Assembly: GCA_016716765.1 (NCBI GenBank) | Contig: JADJVA010000020.1 | Coordinates: forward strand, 1,178,001-1,242,000 | DNA from: Bdellovibrionales bacterium | Lineage (GTDB): Bacteria; Bdellovibrionota; Bdellovibrionia; Bdellovibrionales; UBA1609 | Reading direction: 5' to 3' | DNA: 64,000 nt | Shown: positions 36,493-46,399 of the stretch, piece by piece | How the letters are laid out: each line of letters starts with the position of its first letter | Position numbering within the stretch: the first letter of the stretch is position 1 | Translations under genes and position numbers: made by a program | The notes under the pieces: generated by a model | The model's input: the letters and a program-made list of their open reading frames with translations, nothing else | What the model was told of the DNA's origin: nothing | Databases searched by the model: none

Positions 36493-37332
36493 TCATGCCA
36501 CACCTACCAGCTGCCTCCAAAAAAACTGAATCCCGCCCTTGGCCTCGCTTAGGTGCTCAAAACCACTAAACTTTTCTCCAATGGCCCGAATCGCCTGACT
36601 GGCCGGACTCCTTGGCTCAGCATCCAACACCAACTGTTGCAACTTTGTGGCCTTCACCATGTTTGGATCAGCAGGGACGAATCCGCGATAGTCTAGACTT
36701 ACACACAAAAATCGATCCGCGACCTCGCTCAACCTACGAAAGACCTGGAGGCCCTCTTTTTCATCTCTCACCATGTTGCAGAGAATAGAGAAGCGATTTT
36801 CTCGACATCGTGAGTGCAGAACCTTGATTAGCGCGTAGGCATCAGTTACCGAGGCTGGATCAGGAGTAACGACCACAACAATCTCTCCGGCCGCAGAGTT
36901 AAGATAGAGAACGTTGTCATCAATTCCAGGAGCAGTATCAATGAACATTAAATCATAAGACGTATGAAGCTGATTGATCTTGTCCATCAAATATTGCTTC
37001 ATAGATGCCGGCAATCTCTGCAATTCATAAATGCCGCTTCCTCCCGGAATGAGATCTATGTTGGGGCCGACTGATACCAAGGCCTCATTGATCGGTATGT
37101 CCTCAAACAACACTCGGTCGAGCTGGTTCCGTGCAGATACGCCAAATAGAATGTCTAGGTTAGCCATACCCAAATCACCGTCCAAGACCAAGATTCGCTG
37201 CCCCGATCGGCTCAAGGAAAGCGCGAGATTTGCAACTAAAGTCGATTTTCCAACACCCCCTTTTCCAGAAGTGATGCTAATCGTTCTCGTCCGGCCCTTT
37301 CCAATATTGATCCCATTTGCTGAAGAACTCAT
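36493..37332 (-). CDS. flhG: FlhG/FleN MinD-like ATPase
   Basis: About 279 residues from ATG 37332, which has GAGAGGG upstream; an ATG at 37350 would overlap the flhF stop. Deviant Walker A SGKGGVGKSTLVANLALSL, DGDLGMANLDILFGV, FIDTAPGID and VVTPDPASVTDAYALIK mark a ParA/MinD ATPase of the FlhG type. Its LTIDTAPG-like segment and C-terminal helix fit membrane association. With FlhF it limits flagellum number and position. C-terminal end lies close to the start of fliA. Confidence 0.93.
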   Translation of the reverse strand: MSSSANGINIGKGRTRTISITSGKGGVGKSTLVANLALSLSRSGQRILVLDGDLGMANLDILFGVSARNQLDRVLFEDIPINEALVSVGPNIDLIPGGSGIYELQRLPASMKQYLMDKINQLHTSYDLMFIDTAPGIDDNVLYLNSAAGEIVVVVTPDPASVTDAYALIKVLHSRCRENRFSILCNMVRDEKEGLQVFRRLSEVADRFLCVSLDYRGFVPADPNMVKATKLQQLVLDAEPRSPASQAIRAIGEKFSGFEHLSEAKGGIQFFWRQLVGVA

Positions 37333-37346
37333 TTCACCCTCTCCCC

Positions 37347-38870
37347 TCAAATCTTTCGAATTTTTGTTAGTTTGAAAATCAAATCGACGACTCTCTCTTT
37401 GGTCGCACTTTCCCAGTCCTCTGGAATCTTTGGACCTATACCGAACGAAAAGAGTGGCAGTCGAAATTTTTTCTGAAAATTATAGATCAGTCCATGCTGA
37501 GATGATTCATCCAAACAGGTAAAAATCACATCCTGAATACCCAGTGGAATATAGCGTTCAGCGAGATCAAAGACGTTGGCATCATTTGCCAAAATTGATT
37601 GCACATAGTGTAGAACTCGACCAGCCTGAATAGGAGGAAGTAAATTGCGAACAAAATCAAACTCTCCCATTGATTTTAAGTTCATGCCCGGAAAATCAAC
37701 CAAAAAATAGTCCGACATATCCAATTTCCTTTGGATAACTCCCCAGTCTTCTTTACGCCTTATCACGGCAAATGGGACATTTAGAATTTGAGAATATATT
37801 CGAAGTTGTTCAGCGGCTCCAACTTTTCCGAAATCAGCAGAAAGAATACTCACCTTTTTCTTTTCGTTTATCACAAGATGACTGGCAAGCTTTACCAATG
37901 AGCTCGTTTTTCCTCCTCCAGACGGACCTAGAAATACATGGAATCGATCCTGCGGCCTTCTTTCACTAACCAAAATCTCATCCAATAAATATTTAGCTAC
38001 CCAGGCGTCTACAAATGCCCGCTTTTTAATATTTATTGGATCCATGTGGCTCATGCACTCCTTGAGGAGATACACGACGTTGCTTGCCGAAATACCAGCA
38101 CGAGTTAACTTCTCGTAGGTGGAGCTCATTTCGTAGGGAATTCCCTCCTCAGCTCCTGGATGCATACTCACAAAAGACTGAGGTAATTTGTGAAATTTCT
38201 CTAGAATCTCCTTGAGATATTTGACTTCACTTCTCAAAATCTTCACATCTTGAGATTCCTCTCCACCGGCCAAATCATGCTGAGTCATTTTACGACTTTT
38301 AGGATGATCAACGCCACTGAGATTCATCTTTGTCATGCCGGAAACAGCGCTTTGCACTGCGGATCGAATGCGTTCCTCTGCTAGCCGCGAATTCGCCCTG
38401 CTGATCTCATCATTTCCTGTCACCTTATCAGCTAAATTGACCGGCGGGGAGGAAACACCAGGACGCACCTGATTCGATCTGGATTGAGACCTCAAGGCCG
38501 AGCTGGGAGTCATACCTGAACTTGCTTCGACTTCTTCGTCAATATCGATGTAAGGCGTTGTGGTCAGCGGACGAACGATTCGTTCCACTGTTGGTATTGA
38601 CGCCTTTTCTATAAATTGCTTTTGTAATTTTGCAGAGCTCTGTTGATACTTAGTCTTTGATTCAGCATTCATTTTTGTTTCAGCCAGAATTTTTTTTCTG
38701 AGAGTTTCTTCCGAAATGGCCGCCGTGACTTCAATACTCGCTTTTCCCCCGAGCCCAAAGCCATGACTGTTGTCTCGGGCCGAGAGAATAATGGCCTCTG
38801 GTCCAAGATGTAATTTTACCATTTCCAAGGCCTCTTTCATGGATTTTGCTTCAAATTTCTTAACTTGCAT
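37347..38870 (-). CDS. flhF: Flagellar biosynthesis GTPase FlhF
   Basis: 507 residues. B domain at the N-terminus (MQVKKFEAKSMKEALEMVKLHLGPEAIILSARDN), a low-complexity linker, then an SRP-like NG domain: P-loop GPSGGGKTSSLVKLASHL, SADFGKVGAAEQLRIYSQIL, FLVDFPGMN (DTAG-box equivalent, deviating from DTAGR), and IFTCLDESSQHGLIYNF. It sets polar flagellar placement. Starts inside flhA (11-bp overlap). Confidence 0.92.
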   Translation of the reverse strand: MQVKKFEAKSMKEALEMVKLHLGPEAIILSARDNSHGFGLGGKASIEVTAAISEETLRKKILAETKMNAESKTKYQQSSAKLQKQFIEKASIPTVERIVRPLTTTPYIDIDEEVEASSGMTPSSALRSQSRSNQVRPGVSSPPVNLADKVTGNDEISRANSRLAEERIRSAVQSAVSGMTKMNLSGVDHPKSRKMTQHDLAGGEESQDVKILRSEVKYLKEILEKFHKLPQSFVSMHPGAEEGIPYEMSSTYEKLTRAGISASNVVYLLKECMSHMDPINIKKRAFVDAWVAKYLLDEILVSERRPQDRFHVFLGPSGGGKTSSLVKLASHLVINEKKKVSILSADFGKVGAAEQLRIYSQILNVPFAVIRRKEDWGVIQRKLDMSDYFLVDFPGMNLKSMGEFDFVRNLLPPIQAGRVLHYVQSILANDANVFDLAERYIPLGIQDVIFTCLDESSQHGLIYNFQKKFRLPLFSFGIGPKIPEDWESATKERVVDLIFKLTKIRKI

Positions 38871-40956
38871 GTGACATCTCCACTAAGCCCACCGAAGAGA
38901 CCCTCGCATCAGGTGAAAGTTCACTGTGGGACAACACAATCAATTGCGGAATAAATCTAGACACCAGTTTAAACAGATGACGGCGAATACTTGGGCTTGT
39001 TAAGAGAATCGGTTGCCCCGCTATTTCTGGGTGACTCTCGATCGTGCGCGAAACGCCAGTTATGAGACGCTGTGCCGCTGTTGGGTCCATTACCAACTGC
39101 ACACCCTGTTCAGTTTGCAAGAGAGAATTTGCGATAAGCTCCTCCACCTGAGAATCGAGAGTCATGACTGGCATAGCCCCCCCATCGGACTTGTATTTTG
39201 CCGTAATCGAACGATTCAGCGCCTTTCGAACGGATTCAGTTAGAATTTCAGGATCCTTGTATTTGCCTCCCTCGTCGCCCAGGGTTTCCAGGATCGTTCG
39301 CAAGTCACGAATGGAGACCTGTTCTCGTAATAAATTCTGAAAGACCCTTACCACTGTCCCCAAGGGCAACAAACTCGGAACCAGATCATCGACAATTTTA
39401 GGATAGCTCTTTTTAAAATTCTCAAGTAGACCGTCAGCTTCTTGTCTCCCAAATAGTTCGTGGGCATGGGTACGAACAATTTCTGTGAGGTGGGTCGCCA
39501 TAACCGTGGGCAAATCAACAACGGTGTAGCCCGCCACTTCCGCCTGCTCCTTTTGACTTTTCGAGATCCATAGAGCATCCAACCCGAAAGCGGGTTCGCG
39601 AGTGGGAATTCCATCCATTCGATCAACAACGCTACCAGGGTCCATAGCTAAGTGACAGTCAGATCGCAGCAACCCTCCACCAACCTTGTTTCCCTTGATA
39701 AGGACCCGATATTCGCCAGGCTCGAGTTGCAAATTGTCGCGAATATGAATACTGGGAATCACAATTCCCATATCAAGCGCAAACTGCTTTCTTAAACTCA
39801 CAATTCGTTCAAGCAGGTCCCCAGTTTCTCCCGACTCCACCACATTGATCAGCCCATATCCAACCTCCAATTCAATCAAATCCAGCGCCAAGAGGTTCTC
39901 TACGTTTTCCTTCTGTGGTTTAGCAGCTTTTTCTTGCTCTTCCGCTCTCGCCAAGCTTATCTTTTCTTCTGCAAACTGAGTGATGAGCCAAGCAATTCCA
40001 CCCATTACACCGCCCACCAAAAAAAAGGGCAATCCGGGCAATCCTGGAACCATCCCCAATGAGAACAGTATCCCACCAACGATAGCGACCGCACGTGGCT
40101 TTGTAAAAAGTTGGCTGGCAATTTCAACACCAATATTATTTTCAGTAGAACTTCGAGTGACAACAGCACCAGCCGCTGTTGAAATAATCAGGGCAGGTAT
40201 TTGAGTCACAAGGCCATCACCAATAGTCAACATCGTATAATATTCGGCCGCAACCTTTAGGCTAAGACCCTTTTGAAGAACTCCGATCAATAGCCCCCCA
40301 ACAATATTTATAACCGTAATGATTATCCCTGCGATCGCATCGCCGCGAACAAATTTGCTCGCACCATCCATTGCTCCATAAAAATCGGCTTCCTTTTCGA
40401 TTTCACGACGCCTTTTTCTGGCCTCGGCTTCAGTGATGAGACCTGCGTTCATGTCCGCATCAATCGACATTTGTTTGCCGGGCATCGCATCCAAGGTGAA
40501 TCGTGCAGCAACCTCTGCGATACGACCAGAACCCTTCGTTATAACAATAAAGTTGATGACAACCAAAATGACAAAGACAATGAGACCTATGACATAATTA
40601 TTCCCAACAACAAAGTTTCCAAAGGAAGCAATCACCTGGCCCACTGAGGTCGGACCGTTATGACCTTCAGTCAAAATCATTCGTGTCGACGCAACGTTCA
40701 AGGAAAGCCGAAAGAGAGTGCTTAAAAGGAGAAGACTTGGGAAAACACTAAAATCTAATGACTTGTCCGTATAAATTGCAACCAACAGGATTAAGAGGGC
40801 CAGAGTCAATGACAGCGTCAATGAAATATCGATCATCCATGCAGGAAGAGGAATGATCATAACAGTCAAAATCCCAATCAGCCCAAAAGCGACCAAGAGA
40901 TCCAGATTCTTAGCGAGAGCTTCAAAACGTTTTAGGAATTGAAAGATATTATCCAT
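38860..40956 (-). CDS. flhA: Flagellar export gate protein FlhA
   Basis: 698 residues, full length. Eight N-terminal membrane helices with the FHIPEP region (FRLSLNVASTRMILTEGHNGPTSVGQVIASFG and GDAIAGIIITVINIVGG), the linker, and the cytoplasmic domain with the chaperone-binding site (LLERIVSLRKQFALDMGIVIPSIHIRDNL, EPGEYRVLIKGNKV). It is the major inner-membrane export gate of the flagellar type III system and uses the proton motive force. Lies between flhB and flhF with zero or negative spacing. Confidence 0.98.
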   Translation of the reverse strand: MDNIFQFLKRFEALAKNLDLLVAFGLIGILTVMIIPLPAWMIDISLTLSLTLALLILLVAIYTDKSLDFSVFPSLLLLSTLFRLSLNVASTRMILTEGHNGPTSVGQVIASFGNFVVGNNYVIGLIVFVILVVINFIVITKGSGRIAEVAARFTLDAMPGKQMSIDADMNAGLITEAEARKRRREIEKEADFYGAMDGASKFVRGDAIAGIIITVINIVGGLLIGVLQKGLSLKVAAEYYTMLTIGDGLVTQIPALIISTAAGAVVTRSSTENNIGVEIASQLFTKPRAVAIVGGILFSLGMVPGLPGLPFFLVGGVMGGIAWLITQFAEEKISLARAEEQEKAAKPQKENVENLLALDLIELEVGYGLINVVESGETGDLLERIVSLRKQFALDMGIVIPSIHIRDNLQLEPGEYRVLIKGNKVGGGLLRSDCHLAMDPGSVVDRMDGIPTREPAFGLDALWISKSQKEQAEVAGYTVVDLPTVMATHLTEIVRTHAHELFGRQEADGLLENFKKSYPKIVDDLVPSLLPLGTVVRVFQNLLREQVSIRDLRTILETLGDEGGKYKDPEILTESVRKALNRSITAKYKSDGGAMPVMTLDSQVEELIANSLLQTEQGVQLVMDPTAAQRLITGVSRTIESHPEIAGQPILLTSPSIRRHLFKLVSRFIPQLIVLSHSELSPDARVSSVGLVEMSHAS

Positions 40957-42024
40957 TTATTGCATCACCCTCTTCTTCAGTTTGAAGACGTATGACAGAA
41001 CTTCAGCCACAGCCGTATAGAGTTCTCTTGGAATGACTTGGCCTATCTTTAAGGTTTTATAGATCGTTCTCGCTAGCGGCTTATTTTCAACAATGGGTAT
41101 CTTGTGCAGACGAGCTACTTCTTTGATTTTTTGAGCCAAATGATCGGCGCCCTTCGCCACGACCTTTGGAGCTACAGTATTTTCATCGTACTTCAGTGCC
41201 ACGGCAATATGTGTCGGATTTGTAATGATCACATCGGCCTTTGGAACTTCCTCCATCATTCGACGCTGAGCCATTTCCCTTTGTATGCGCCGAATCCGAG
41301 CCTTGATAAGAGGGTCCCCTTCCCGTGATTTTACTTCCTCCTTCACCTCCTGCTTAGTCATGCGCATTTTTCGTTCCAATTCCCATCTTTGAAAAAAGTA
41401 ATCAACGCCAGAGACTATCCCCATAAGTATCCCAATTCCTCCAAAAAGCTTTAGAGACCCCTCTCCTACATAAAGAAAAAGTTGCTCTACAGAGAAATTC
41501 ACTAATTTCGGAACAACCGCGACTTCGGATTTCAAAATCATTGTCGCTACAGCCCCAACAATGATGACCTTCAGGAGGGCTTTCATCCCTTCAAAGACAG
41601 AATTCAAACTGCAAACTCTCTTGAATCCCTCGACTGGGTTGAGTCGGTCGAAATTGAACTTGAGAGCCTCCTCATTATGTAGAGCTCCAATTTGAAGAGC
41701 TGAGGAGGCCACTCCAGCAATCCATAGAATTCCAAAAATGGGAGCAACAATCATCAAGCCTTTTGCCCCAGCAAACTTGGCTGCTGCGATCCAGTCTCCT
41801 TGCCGAACAGAACTCGCAAGATGGGAACCTAGTGTTTGAACAAAAACATCATGAACTTGAACAAAAAAGAATTTTCCTAACAGCCACATCGCTAAAATGG
41901 AACACAGAAGCATCAGAACAGATCCCAACTCACGCGTCTGAGCCACCTGCCCACGCTTTCGAAAGTCCTCGCGTCGCTGCTGCGTCGCCTCTTCTGACCT
42001 TTCTTCCTGCTCTGAATCAGCCAT
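40957..42024 (-). CDS. flhB: Flagellar export specificity switch FlhB
   Basis: 355 residues. Four membrane helices followed by the cytoplasmic domain with autocleavage site NPTH in DVIITNPTHIAVALKYD, and the C-terminal VVAKGADHLAQKIKEVARLHKIPIVENKPLARTIYKTLKIGQVIPRELYTAVAEVLSYV. It switches export from rod/hook to filament substrates after NPTH cleavage. Stop is one base from flhA start. Confidence 0.97.
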   Translation of the reverse strand: MADSEQEERSEEATQQRREDFRKRGQVAQTRELGSVLMLLCSILAMWLLGKFFFVQVHDVFVQTLGSHLASSVRQGDWIAAAKFAGAKGLMIVAPIFGILWIAGVASSALQIGALHNEEALKFNFDRLNPVEGFKRVCSLNSVFEGMKALLKVIIVGAVATMILKSEVAVVPKLVNFSVEQLFLYVGEGSLKLFGGIGILMGIVSGVDYFFQRWELERKMRMTKQEVKEEVKSREGDPLIKARIRRIQREMAQRRMMEEVPKADVIITNPTHIAVALKYDENTVAPKVVAKGADHLAQKIKEVARLHKIPIVENKPLARTIYKTLKIGQVIPRELYTAVAEVLSYVFKLKKRVMQ

Positions 42025-42048
42025 GTTCCATCCTAGAACTAATAAAAA

Positions 42049-42828
42049 TCAAAATGCTTTAACCATTTGGAAAAGCCTCTCAGCTGTCCCTCTCAATAAT
42101 TCGGGCATTTGCCACATCACCATTGGCAATGAGACAAACAAAACCAGAAATCCCGCCAAAATATTAATAGGCAAACTTGAAACCAAGACATTGATTTGAG
42201 GGACTGCACGGCCGACAACGGCCATGGCGATATTCAAAAACAAGATAGAAATCATAACAGGTGACGCCAACTTGATTCCGATGATGGTAATCTCCTGAAG
42301 GATCTGGCCAACATCCTTAAAATAGGCAAGCGAGAGAGATTCTTGAGACATTGGCACCAGTCCATAACTGTCTCGAAGAGCCCCAATAAATAAGTGATGG
42401 CCGTTAAAGCTTAGGAAAAATAGAAGTCCCATAGACAAAAATAGCTGATCTAGCGAGCTAACTCTGTCACTGACAGTTGGGTTGAACAACTGAGTGCTCG
42501 ACAGACCCATGCTAACACTGACCACTTCCCCGGAAATAGATAGAACAAAAACAAATGCTCGACTCAGAAATCCAATACACAACCCGACAAATAATTCCCT
42601 CAAAGCCATCCATACAATCTGATAAGATCCGAGATCCACGATGATATTTGACCAGTCCAACGTAGGGAATAGGACAAGACTGATACTGAGACTAAATAAG
42701 ATCTTCATTGGAGCCGAAACTGTTTCAGAACCAAGAACAGGAGAACTTACAATATATGCTGACACCCTCAATATCACCAGAAAGAAGGCCAAAATTTCCA
42801 GTTCATTAAATTGATAAATACTCGACAC
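42049..42828 (-). CDS. fliR: Flagellar export protein FliR
   Basis: 259 residues of hydrophobic sequence (helices such as ILAFFLVILRVSAYIV, GLCIGFLSRAFVFVLSISG, MISILFLNIAMAVVGRAVPQIN) with the family motifs PQINVLVSSLPINILAGFLVL. Part of the export gate with FliP and FliQ in the inner membrane. Start touches the fliQ stop. Confidence 0.95.
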   Translation of the reverse strand: MSSIYQFNELEILAFFLVILRVSAYIVSSPVLGSETVSAPMKILFSLSISLVLFPTLDWSNIIVDLGSYQIVWMALRELFVGLCIGFLSRAFVFVLSISGEVVSVSMGLSSTQLFNPTVSDRVSSLDQLFLSMGLLFFLSFNGHHLFIGALRDSYGLVPMSQESLSLAYFKDVGQILQEITIIGIKLASPVMISILFLNIAMAVVGRAVPQINVLVSSLPINILAGFLVLFVSLPMVMWQMPELLRGTAERLFQMVKAF

Positions 42829-43100
42829 TATTCCCTCACAAAATGAGAAATGTTCTGAAAAATTCCTATTGCAAACTCAGTCATTACATCGAGCATCCAA
42901 GGTCCCGCAATGACAATAACAAGAGCCACGACCACCATTTTCGGAATGAATGTTAGCGTGGCCTCGTTTATTTGAGTGACAGCCTGGAGTACGCTTACAA
43001 TCAATCCTATAATGAGGGCTCCCCCTAACATTGGACCCGCCAACATTGCTGTTGTTCTTATTGTATCTTGACCCAACTTGATAATGAGTTCTTCAGTCAT
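42828..43100 (-). CDS. fliQ: Flagellar export protein FliQ
   Basis: 90 residues, two helices: LAGPMLGGALIIGLIVSVLQAVTQINEATLTFIPKMVVV and ALVIVIAGPWMLDVM. QINE is the family motif. Works with FliP and FliR as the gate core. One-base overlap with fliR. Confidence 0.96.
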   Translation of the reverse strand: MTEELIIKLGQDTIRTTAMLAGPMLGGALIIGLIVSVLQAVTQINEATLTFIPKMVVVALVIVIAGPWMLDVMTEFAIGIFQNISHFVRE

Positions 43101-43111
43101 GTTATCTATTC

Positions 43112-43870
43112 CTAACCAAAGCTTTCAACCAGCCCGCCTATCAGCAAGGACCAGCCATCAACTAAAACAAAAAGCATAATTTTAAACGGAAGAGAAATAA
43201 TCACCGGAGGCAACATCATCATACCCATCGCCATGAGGACACTAGCAGCCACCATGTCAATCACCAAAAAGGGAAGATAAATGATAAATCCAATTTGAAA
43301 GGCTGTCTTAAGTTCGGACACAATGAATGCTGGAATTAAAACTATTGTCGATACGTCCGCCCGTGTTTTAGGAGTCTTCGATTTAGACATTTTGATAAAC
43401 AATGAAAGATCTGAATCTCTCGTTTGACTGAACATAAATTTCCGCAACGGAACAAGTCCCTCATCAAGAGCCTTCTCTTGACTGATAGCGCCCTTCAGGT
43501 AAGGCTGGATCGCGTTCTCGTTTATCTTTGTCAAAAATGGGGCCATCACAAATAAAGTCAGAAACAGTCCTAAACCAACCAAGAGCTGATTTGGTGGCAA
43601 TTGCTGAGTTCCAATTGCTTGGCGAACAAATGACAGTACAATCACAATGCGGGTGAAACTTGTCATCATAATTAAAATGGCAGGGGCCAAAGTGAGAACC
43701 GTCAGAATTATGATCACTCTAATTGCACTTACTACTTCGTTTGGATCGCTTGTATTCTTAAATCCCAAGCTCACACTGGGAAGGGTCATCTGAGCGATGG
43801 CTGTTTGAGCGATCCCAACTGCAGAAGCAAGAACCAGTGGCAATATGAGCCAACTTCTCCCTTTTATCAC
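43112..43870 (-). CDS. fliP: Flagellar export protein FliP
   Basis: 252 residues. Cleavable signal (SWLILPLVLASAVGIAQTAIA) then the FliP core with LTLAPAILIMMTSFTRIVIVLSFVRQAIGTQQLPPNQLLVGL and GFIIYLPFLVIDMVAASVLMAMGMMMLPPVIISLPFKIMLFVLVDGW. It assembles the gate pore. Start overlaps fliO stop (four bases). Confidence 0.96.
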   Translation of the reverse strand: MIKGRSWLILPLVLASAVGIAQTAIAQMTLPSVSLGFKNTSDPNEVVSAIRVIIILTVLTLAPAILIMMTSFTRIVIVLSFVRQAIGTQQLPPNQLLVGLGLFLTLFVMAPFLTKINENAIQPYLKGAISQEKALDEGLVPLRKFMFSQTRDSDLSLFIKMSKSKTPKTRADVSTIVLIPAFIVSELKTAFQIGFIIYLPFLVIDMVAASVLMAMGMMMLPPVIISLPFKIMLFVLVDGWSLLIGGLVESFG

Positions 43871-44967
43871 AAAGTCCTCATTTCCCGTAACCGACTCGTT
43901 ATCATTGTCTGGATGCTCTTCAAATTCACATCTTCTGCCGTCGATTTCTCTTTAGACCTCTTTTGCGAGGACTGAATTTGAACTCGATCGCGAACTTCTC
44001 CCATAGACGGTAGGTTGGAAAACTCCTCCAACTCTCCCAGAAAATGACTTGGTGACGTTGTCGGTATTTCATCATCGATGAGAGCCAATGGTTTAATTAG
44101 ATTGATACTTTGATCAGTCATTCCCAACAAGAGACTTTCACCAGCCACCTGAACAATGACCAGGCTCTTTTTGGGGCCCAGGTGATATTGAGAGAGAATT
44201 TGAATTTTTGTTTGATCCTGAAATCCCAATCGCTTTCTTGTCCAGTACTTCGCGCCATAGCCGATTGCAATTGCCAAAGTTAAAACCAATCCTAGACTCA
44301 TCAACAAACGCGAAGTAGTTCCTCCAGATCTATGCTCCCGACTGGCCGTAGAGGCCGTGAGAACAGGAATCTTTGCTTCATCCTGGCTGAGTGAACTTTC
44401 GCCCTCCCGATTCTCTTTTACCGAATTTTGGGTTTGACTTCGAACCAGTCCCTTCGTCAGAGGTCTATCCTCAGGCTTATCCTCAGCCCCATTTTTGGGC
44501 TGACCGCCTGACTTCTGTAGAACAGAGTCGCTCTCGAACAAATCTACTCGTTTGGGCGGAAGCTCCTTCGGAAAGTCCAAATCAGTTGCCAAGATTCTTC
44601 GAGATTGCAGATCGATATCAGGTGCCGCCTTGTTAGCTATAGCCTCGTCAGTGGCGCCAGCCATTCCCTTCACTTTAGATCCGCCTGATCCGTCCGAGTC
44701 ATTTGAGTCGTCTGGGTCGTCTGAGTCCTCCAAGCTCAATGCGCTAGTCTCTCCTTGATCAATGTCATTGGGGCCTACAGAAAGTAAAGGCCGTTGATCT
44801 TGCGCTCTTGAGTCAATGGGCTTGGCTCCTTCGACCCGAAGACCCTCTCTTTTTATCTGTCGGACCTCTCGAGCGAAAGCAGCCTCAAAATAGATCCCGA
44901 TCATGAAGATAATCAGCGCCCCACGAACCAACACAGCTCCCCCCTCTCGCGCAATGCCTTTTCTCAA
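43867..44967 (-). CDS. fliO: FliO-like flagellar export protein, extended
   Basis: 366 residues against ~120-140 for enteric FliO. N-terminal signal-like helix (GALIIFMIGIYFEAAFA), a long acidic/polar stretch including DDPDDSNDSDGSGG, a single membrane helix (LLMSLGLVLTLAIAIGYGA), then the FliO domain LSQYHLGPKKSLVIVQVAGESLLLGMTDQSINLIKPL. Helps FliP assembly. A TTG at 44931 with GGGGAG upstream may be the true start. The long N-terminal extension is the odd feature. Confidence 0.88.
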   Translation of the reverse strand: MRKGIAREGGAVLVRGALIIFMIGIYFEAAFAREVRQIKREGLRVEGAKPIDSRAQDQRPLLSVGPNDIDQGETSALSLEDSDDPDDSNDSDGSGGSKVKGMAGATDEAIANKAAPDIDLQSRRILATDLDFPKELPPKRVDLFESDSVLQKSGGQPKNGAEDKPEDRPLTKGLVRSQTQNSVKENREGESSLSQDEAKIPVLTASTASREHRSGGTTSRLLMSLGLVLTLAIAIGYGAKYWTRKRLGFQDQTKIQILSQYHLGPKKSLVIVQVAGESLLLGMTDQSINLIKPLALIDDEIPTTSPSHFLGELEEFSNLPSMGEVRDRVQIQSSQKRSKEKSTAEDVNLKSIQTMITSRLREMRTL

Positions 44968-44999
44968 ATTACAAACGCCCCAAATGTCTCGAAAAAATC

Positions 45000-45377
45000 T
45001 TAATTGCTACCTAATTGCTCCACACGCTCTGTTGGCGAAATAATGTCGGTCAAACGAACTCCAAATTTTTCATTCACCACTACCGCCTCTCCGCGAGCAA
45101 CTAACTTATCATTTACGAGAACCTCCATAGGTTCGCCCGCCAGCTTACTCAGCTCTATGACTGATCCTTGCCCCAGATTGAGTAGTTCACTCACTATCAT
45201 CTTTGTTCTTCCCAACTCGACCGTAACCCTCAGTGGAATATCAAGAATCAAATTGAGGTTCGCATCTCGCCCTTCACTTTTTGTGTCATTTTTTTTGGAA
45301 TCATCCTTGGGGGCATCAGAAGTCTTTTCGAATTCACTTTCGATATTCTTAGCAAGATTTGACTTGTCGTCGGCCAT
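45000..45377 (-). CDS. fliN: Flagellar switch protein FliN
   Basis: 125 residues. A charged N-terminal region (ESEFEKTSDAPKDDSKKNDTK) precedes the SpoA/FliN core: LILDIPLRVTVELGRTKMIVSELLNLGQGSVIELSKLAGEPMEVLVNDKLVARGEAVVVNEKFGVRLTDII. Part of the C-ring beneath the motor. RBS AGAGGGGA upstream of ATG. Confidence 0.97.
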   Translation of the reverse strand: MADDKSNLAKNIESEFEKTSDAPKDDSKKNDTKSEGRDANLNLILDIPLRVTVELGRTKMIVSELLNLGQGSVIELSKLAGEPMEVLVNDKLVARGEAVVVNEKFGVRLTDIISPTERVEQLGSN

Positions 45378-45391
45378 GGCTTCCCCTCTTT

Positions 45392-46384
45392 TTATTTTTT
45401 TATCTCTCTAGTTACCTGCACAGCTAATGTTCCGTGGTGTATTCCATAGAATGCCTTAAATTTTTTCACGTTTTCCACCTGAACATCTAGTTCTCCAGTC
45501 GCATCCTGATTCAGCAATAATACGTCGCCAGTCTTGAGACCCATGAGATCGTTGAGAGTGATTGACGACTCGCCCAGGTTGACCTTGATCTCGATTTTTG
45601 TGCCCATCATTTGCTCAGTAAATGTTTTGGCCCAAATATTTTTATCAGTCTGATCAGATTCAACTTGAAATCCAGTTGAAAGCTTTTGCTTAATTGGTTC
45701 AATGGTCGAATATGGAATAACCAAGGTTATTGTTCCGTTCGCGTTCTCCAATTCAACGTCAAAAGTGGAGGCTATGACAATGTCAGTAGGAGGCACAATT
45801 CCAACAAACTGTGGATTGATTTCTGTACGGACAAAGGAGCAATCTATTTTTTCGACAGATGACCAAGCAATTTCAAGATCCTCTATTGCCAAATCCACAA
45901 CTTTCCGAATAATTGAGAGTTCAATCGGAGTAAAATCCTTTCCTTCAATTTTTGTGTAGGGTCTATCTGCCCCTCCAAAAAAATTGTCTACAAGAGCATA
46001 GGCTAGCTTGCTCTCGATGACAAAAAGAGCAGATCCACGCAAGTTGTTGAAACGAAGCACACTCATGCAGGTGGGCATCGGAAGCGTATTGATGAATTCA
46101 CCAAATTTCAAAAAATCTGTACTCGCATGATTGAGTGATGCAATTTTTCTCAGGGCCGAAGAAAGCGAAACCCGAAATGAACGCATGAATTTTTCATAAA
46201 TGACATCCAATTGAGGCAGACGACCGCGAATAATTCTGTCTTGGCTGGTAAGATCATAGACCACCACCACCTTGTCATCGGGGCCACCAGTTCTCTGCTG
46301 TCCCTCTCCAGTTTCAGATAGTTCACCATCTGAAACCGCAGCTAGGAGGGCATCTACTTCACTTTGCGATAGAACCTGGCTCAT
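45392..46384 (-). CDS. fliM: Flagellar switch protein FliM
   Basis: 330 residues. N-terminal CheY-binding segment LSQSEVDALLAAVS; middle domain with LRKIASLNHASTDFLKFGEFINTLPMPTCMSVLRFNNLRGSALFVIESKLAYALVDNFFGG; C-terminal SpoA domain LGESSITLNDLMGLKTGDVLLLNQ. It forms the C-ring middle layer and receives CheY-P. Fifteen bases between fliL and fliM. Confidence 0.97.
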   Translation of the reverse strand: MSQVLSQSEVDALLAAVSDGELSETGEGQQRTGGPDDKVVVVYDLTSQDRIIRGRLPQLDVIYEKFMRSFRVSLSSALRKIASLNHASTDFLKFGEFINTLPMPTCMSVLRFNNLRGSALFVIESKLAYALVDNFFGGADRPYTKIEGKDFTPIELSIIRKVVDLAIEDLEIAWSSVEKIDCSFVRTEINPQFVGIVPPTDIVIASTFDVELENANGTITLVIPYSTIEPIKQKLSTGFQVESDQTDKNIWAKTFTEQMMGTKIEIKVNLGESSITLNDLMGLKTGDVLLLNQDATGELDVQVENVKKFKAFYGIHHGTLAVQVTREIKK

Positions 46385-46399
46385 CCTGAACCCACCTCT

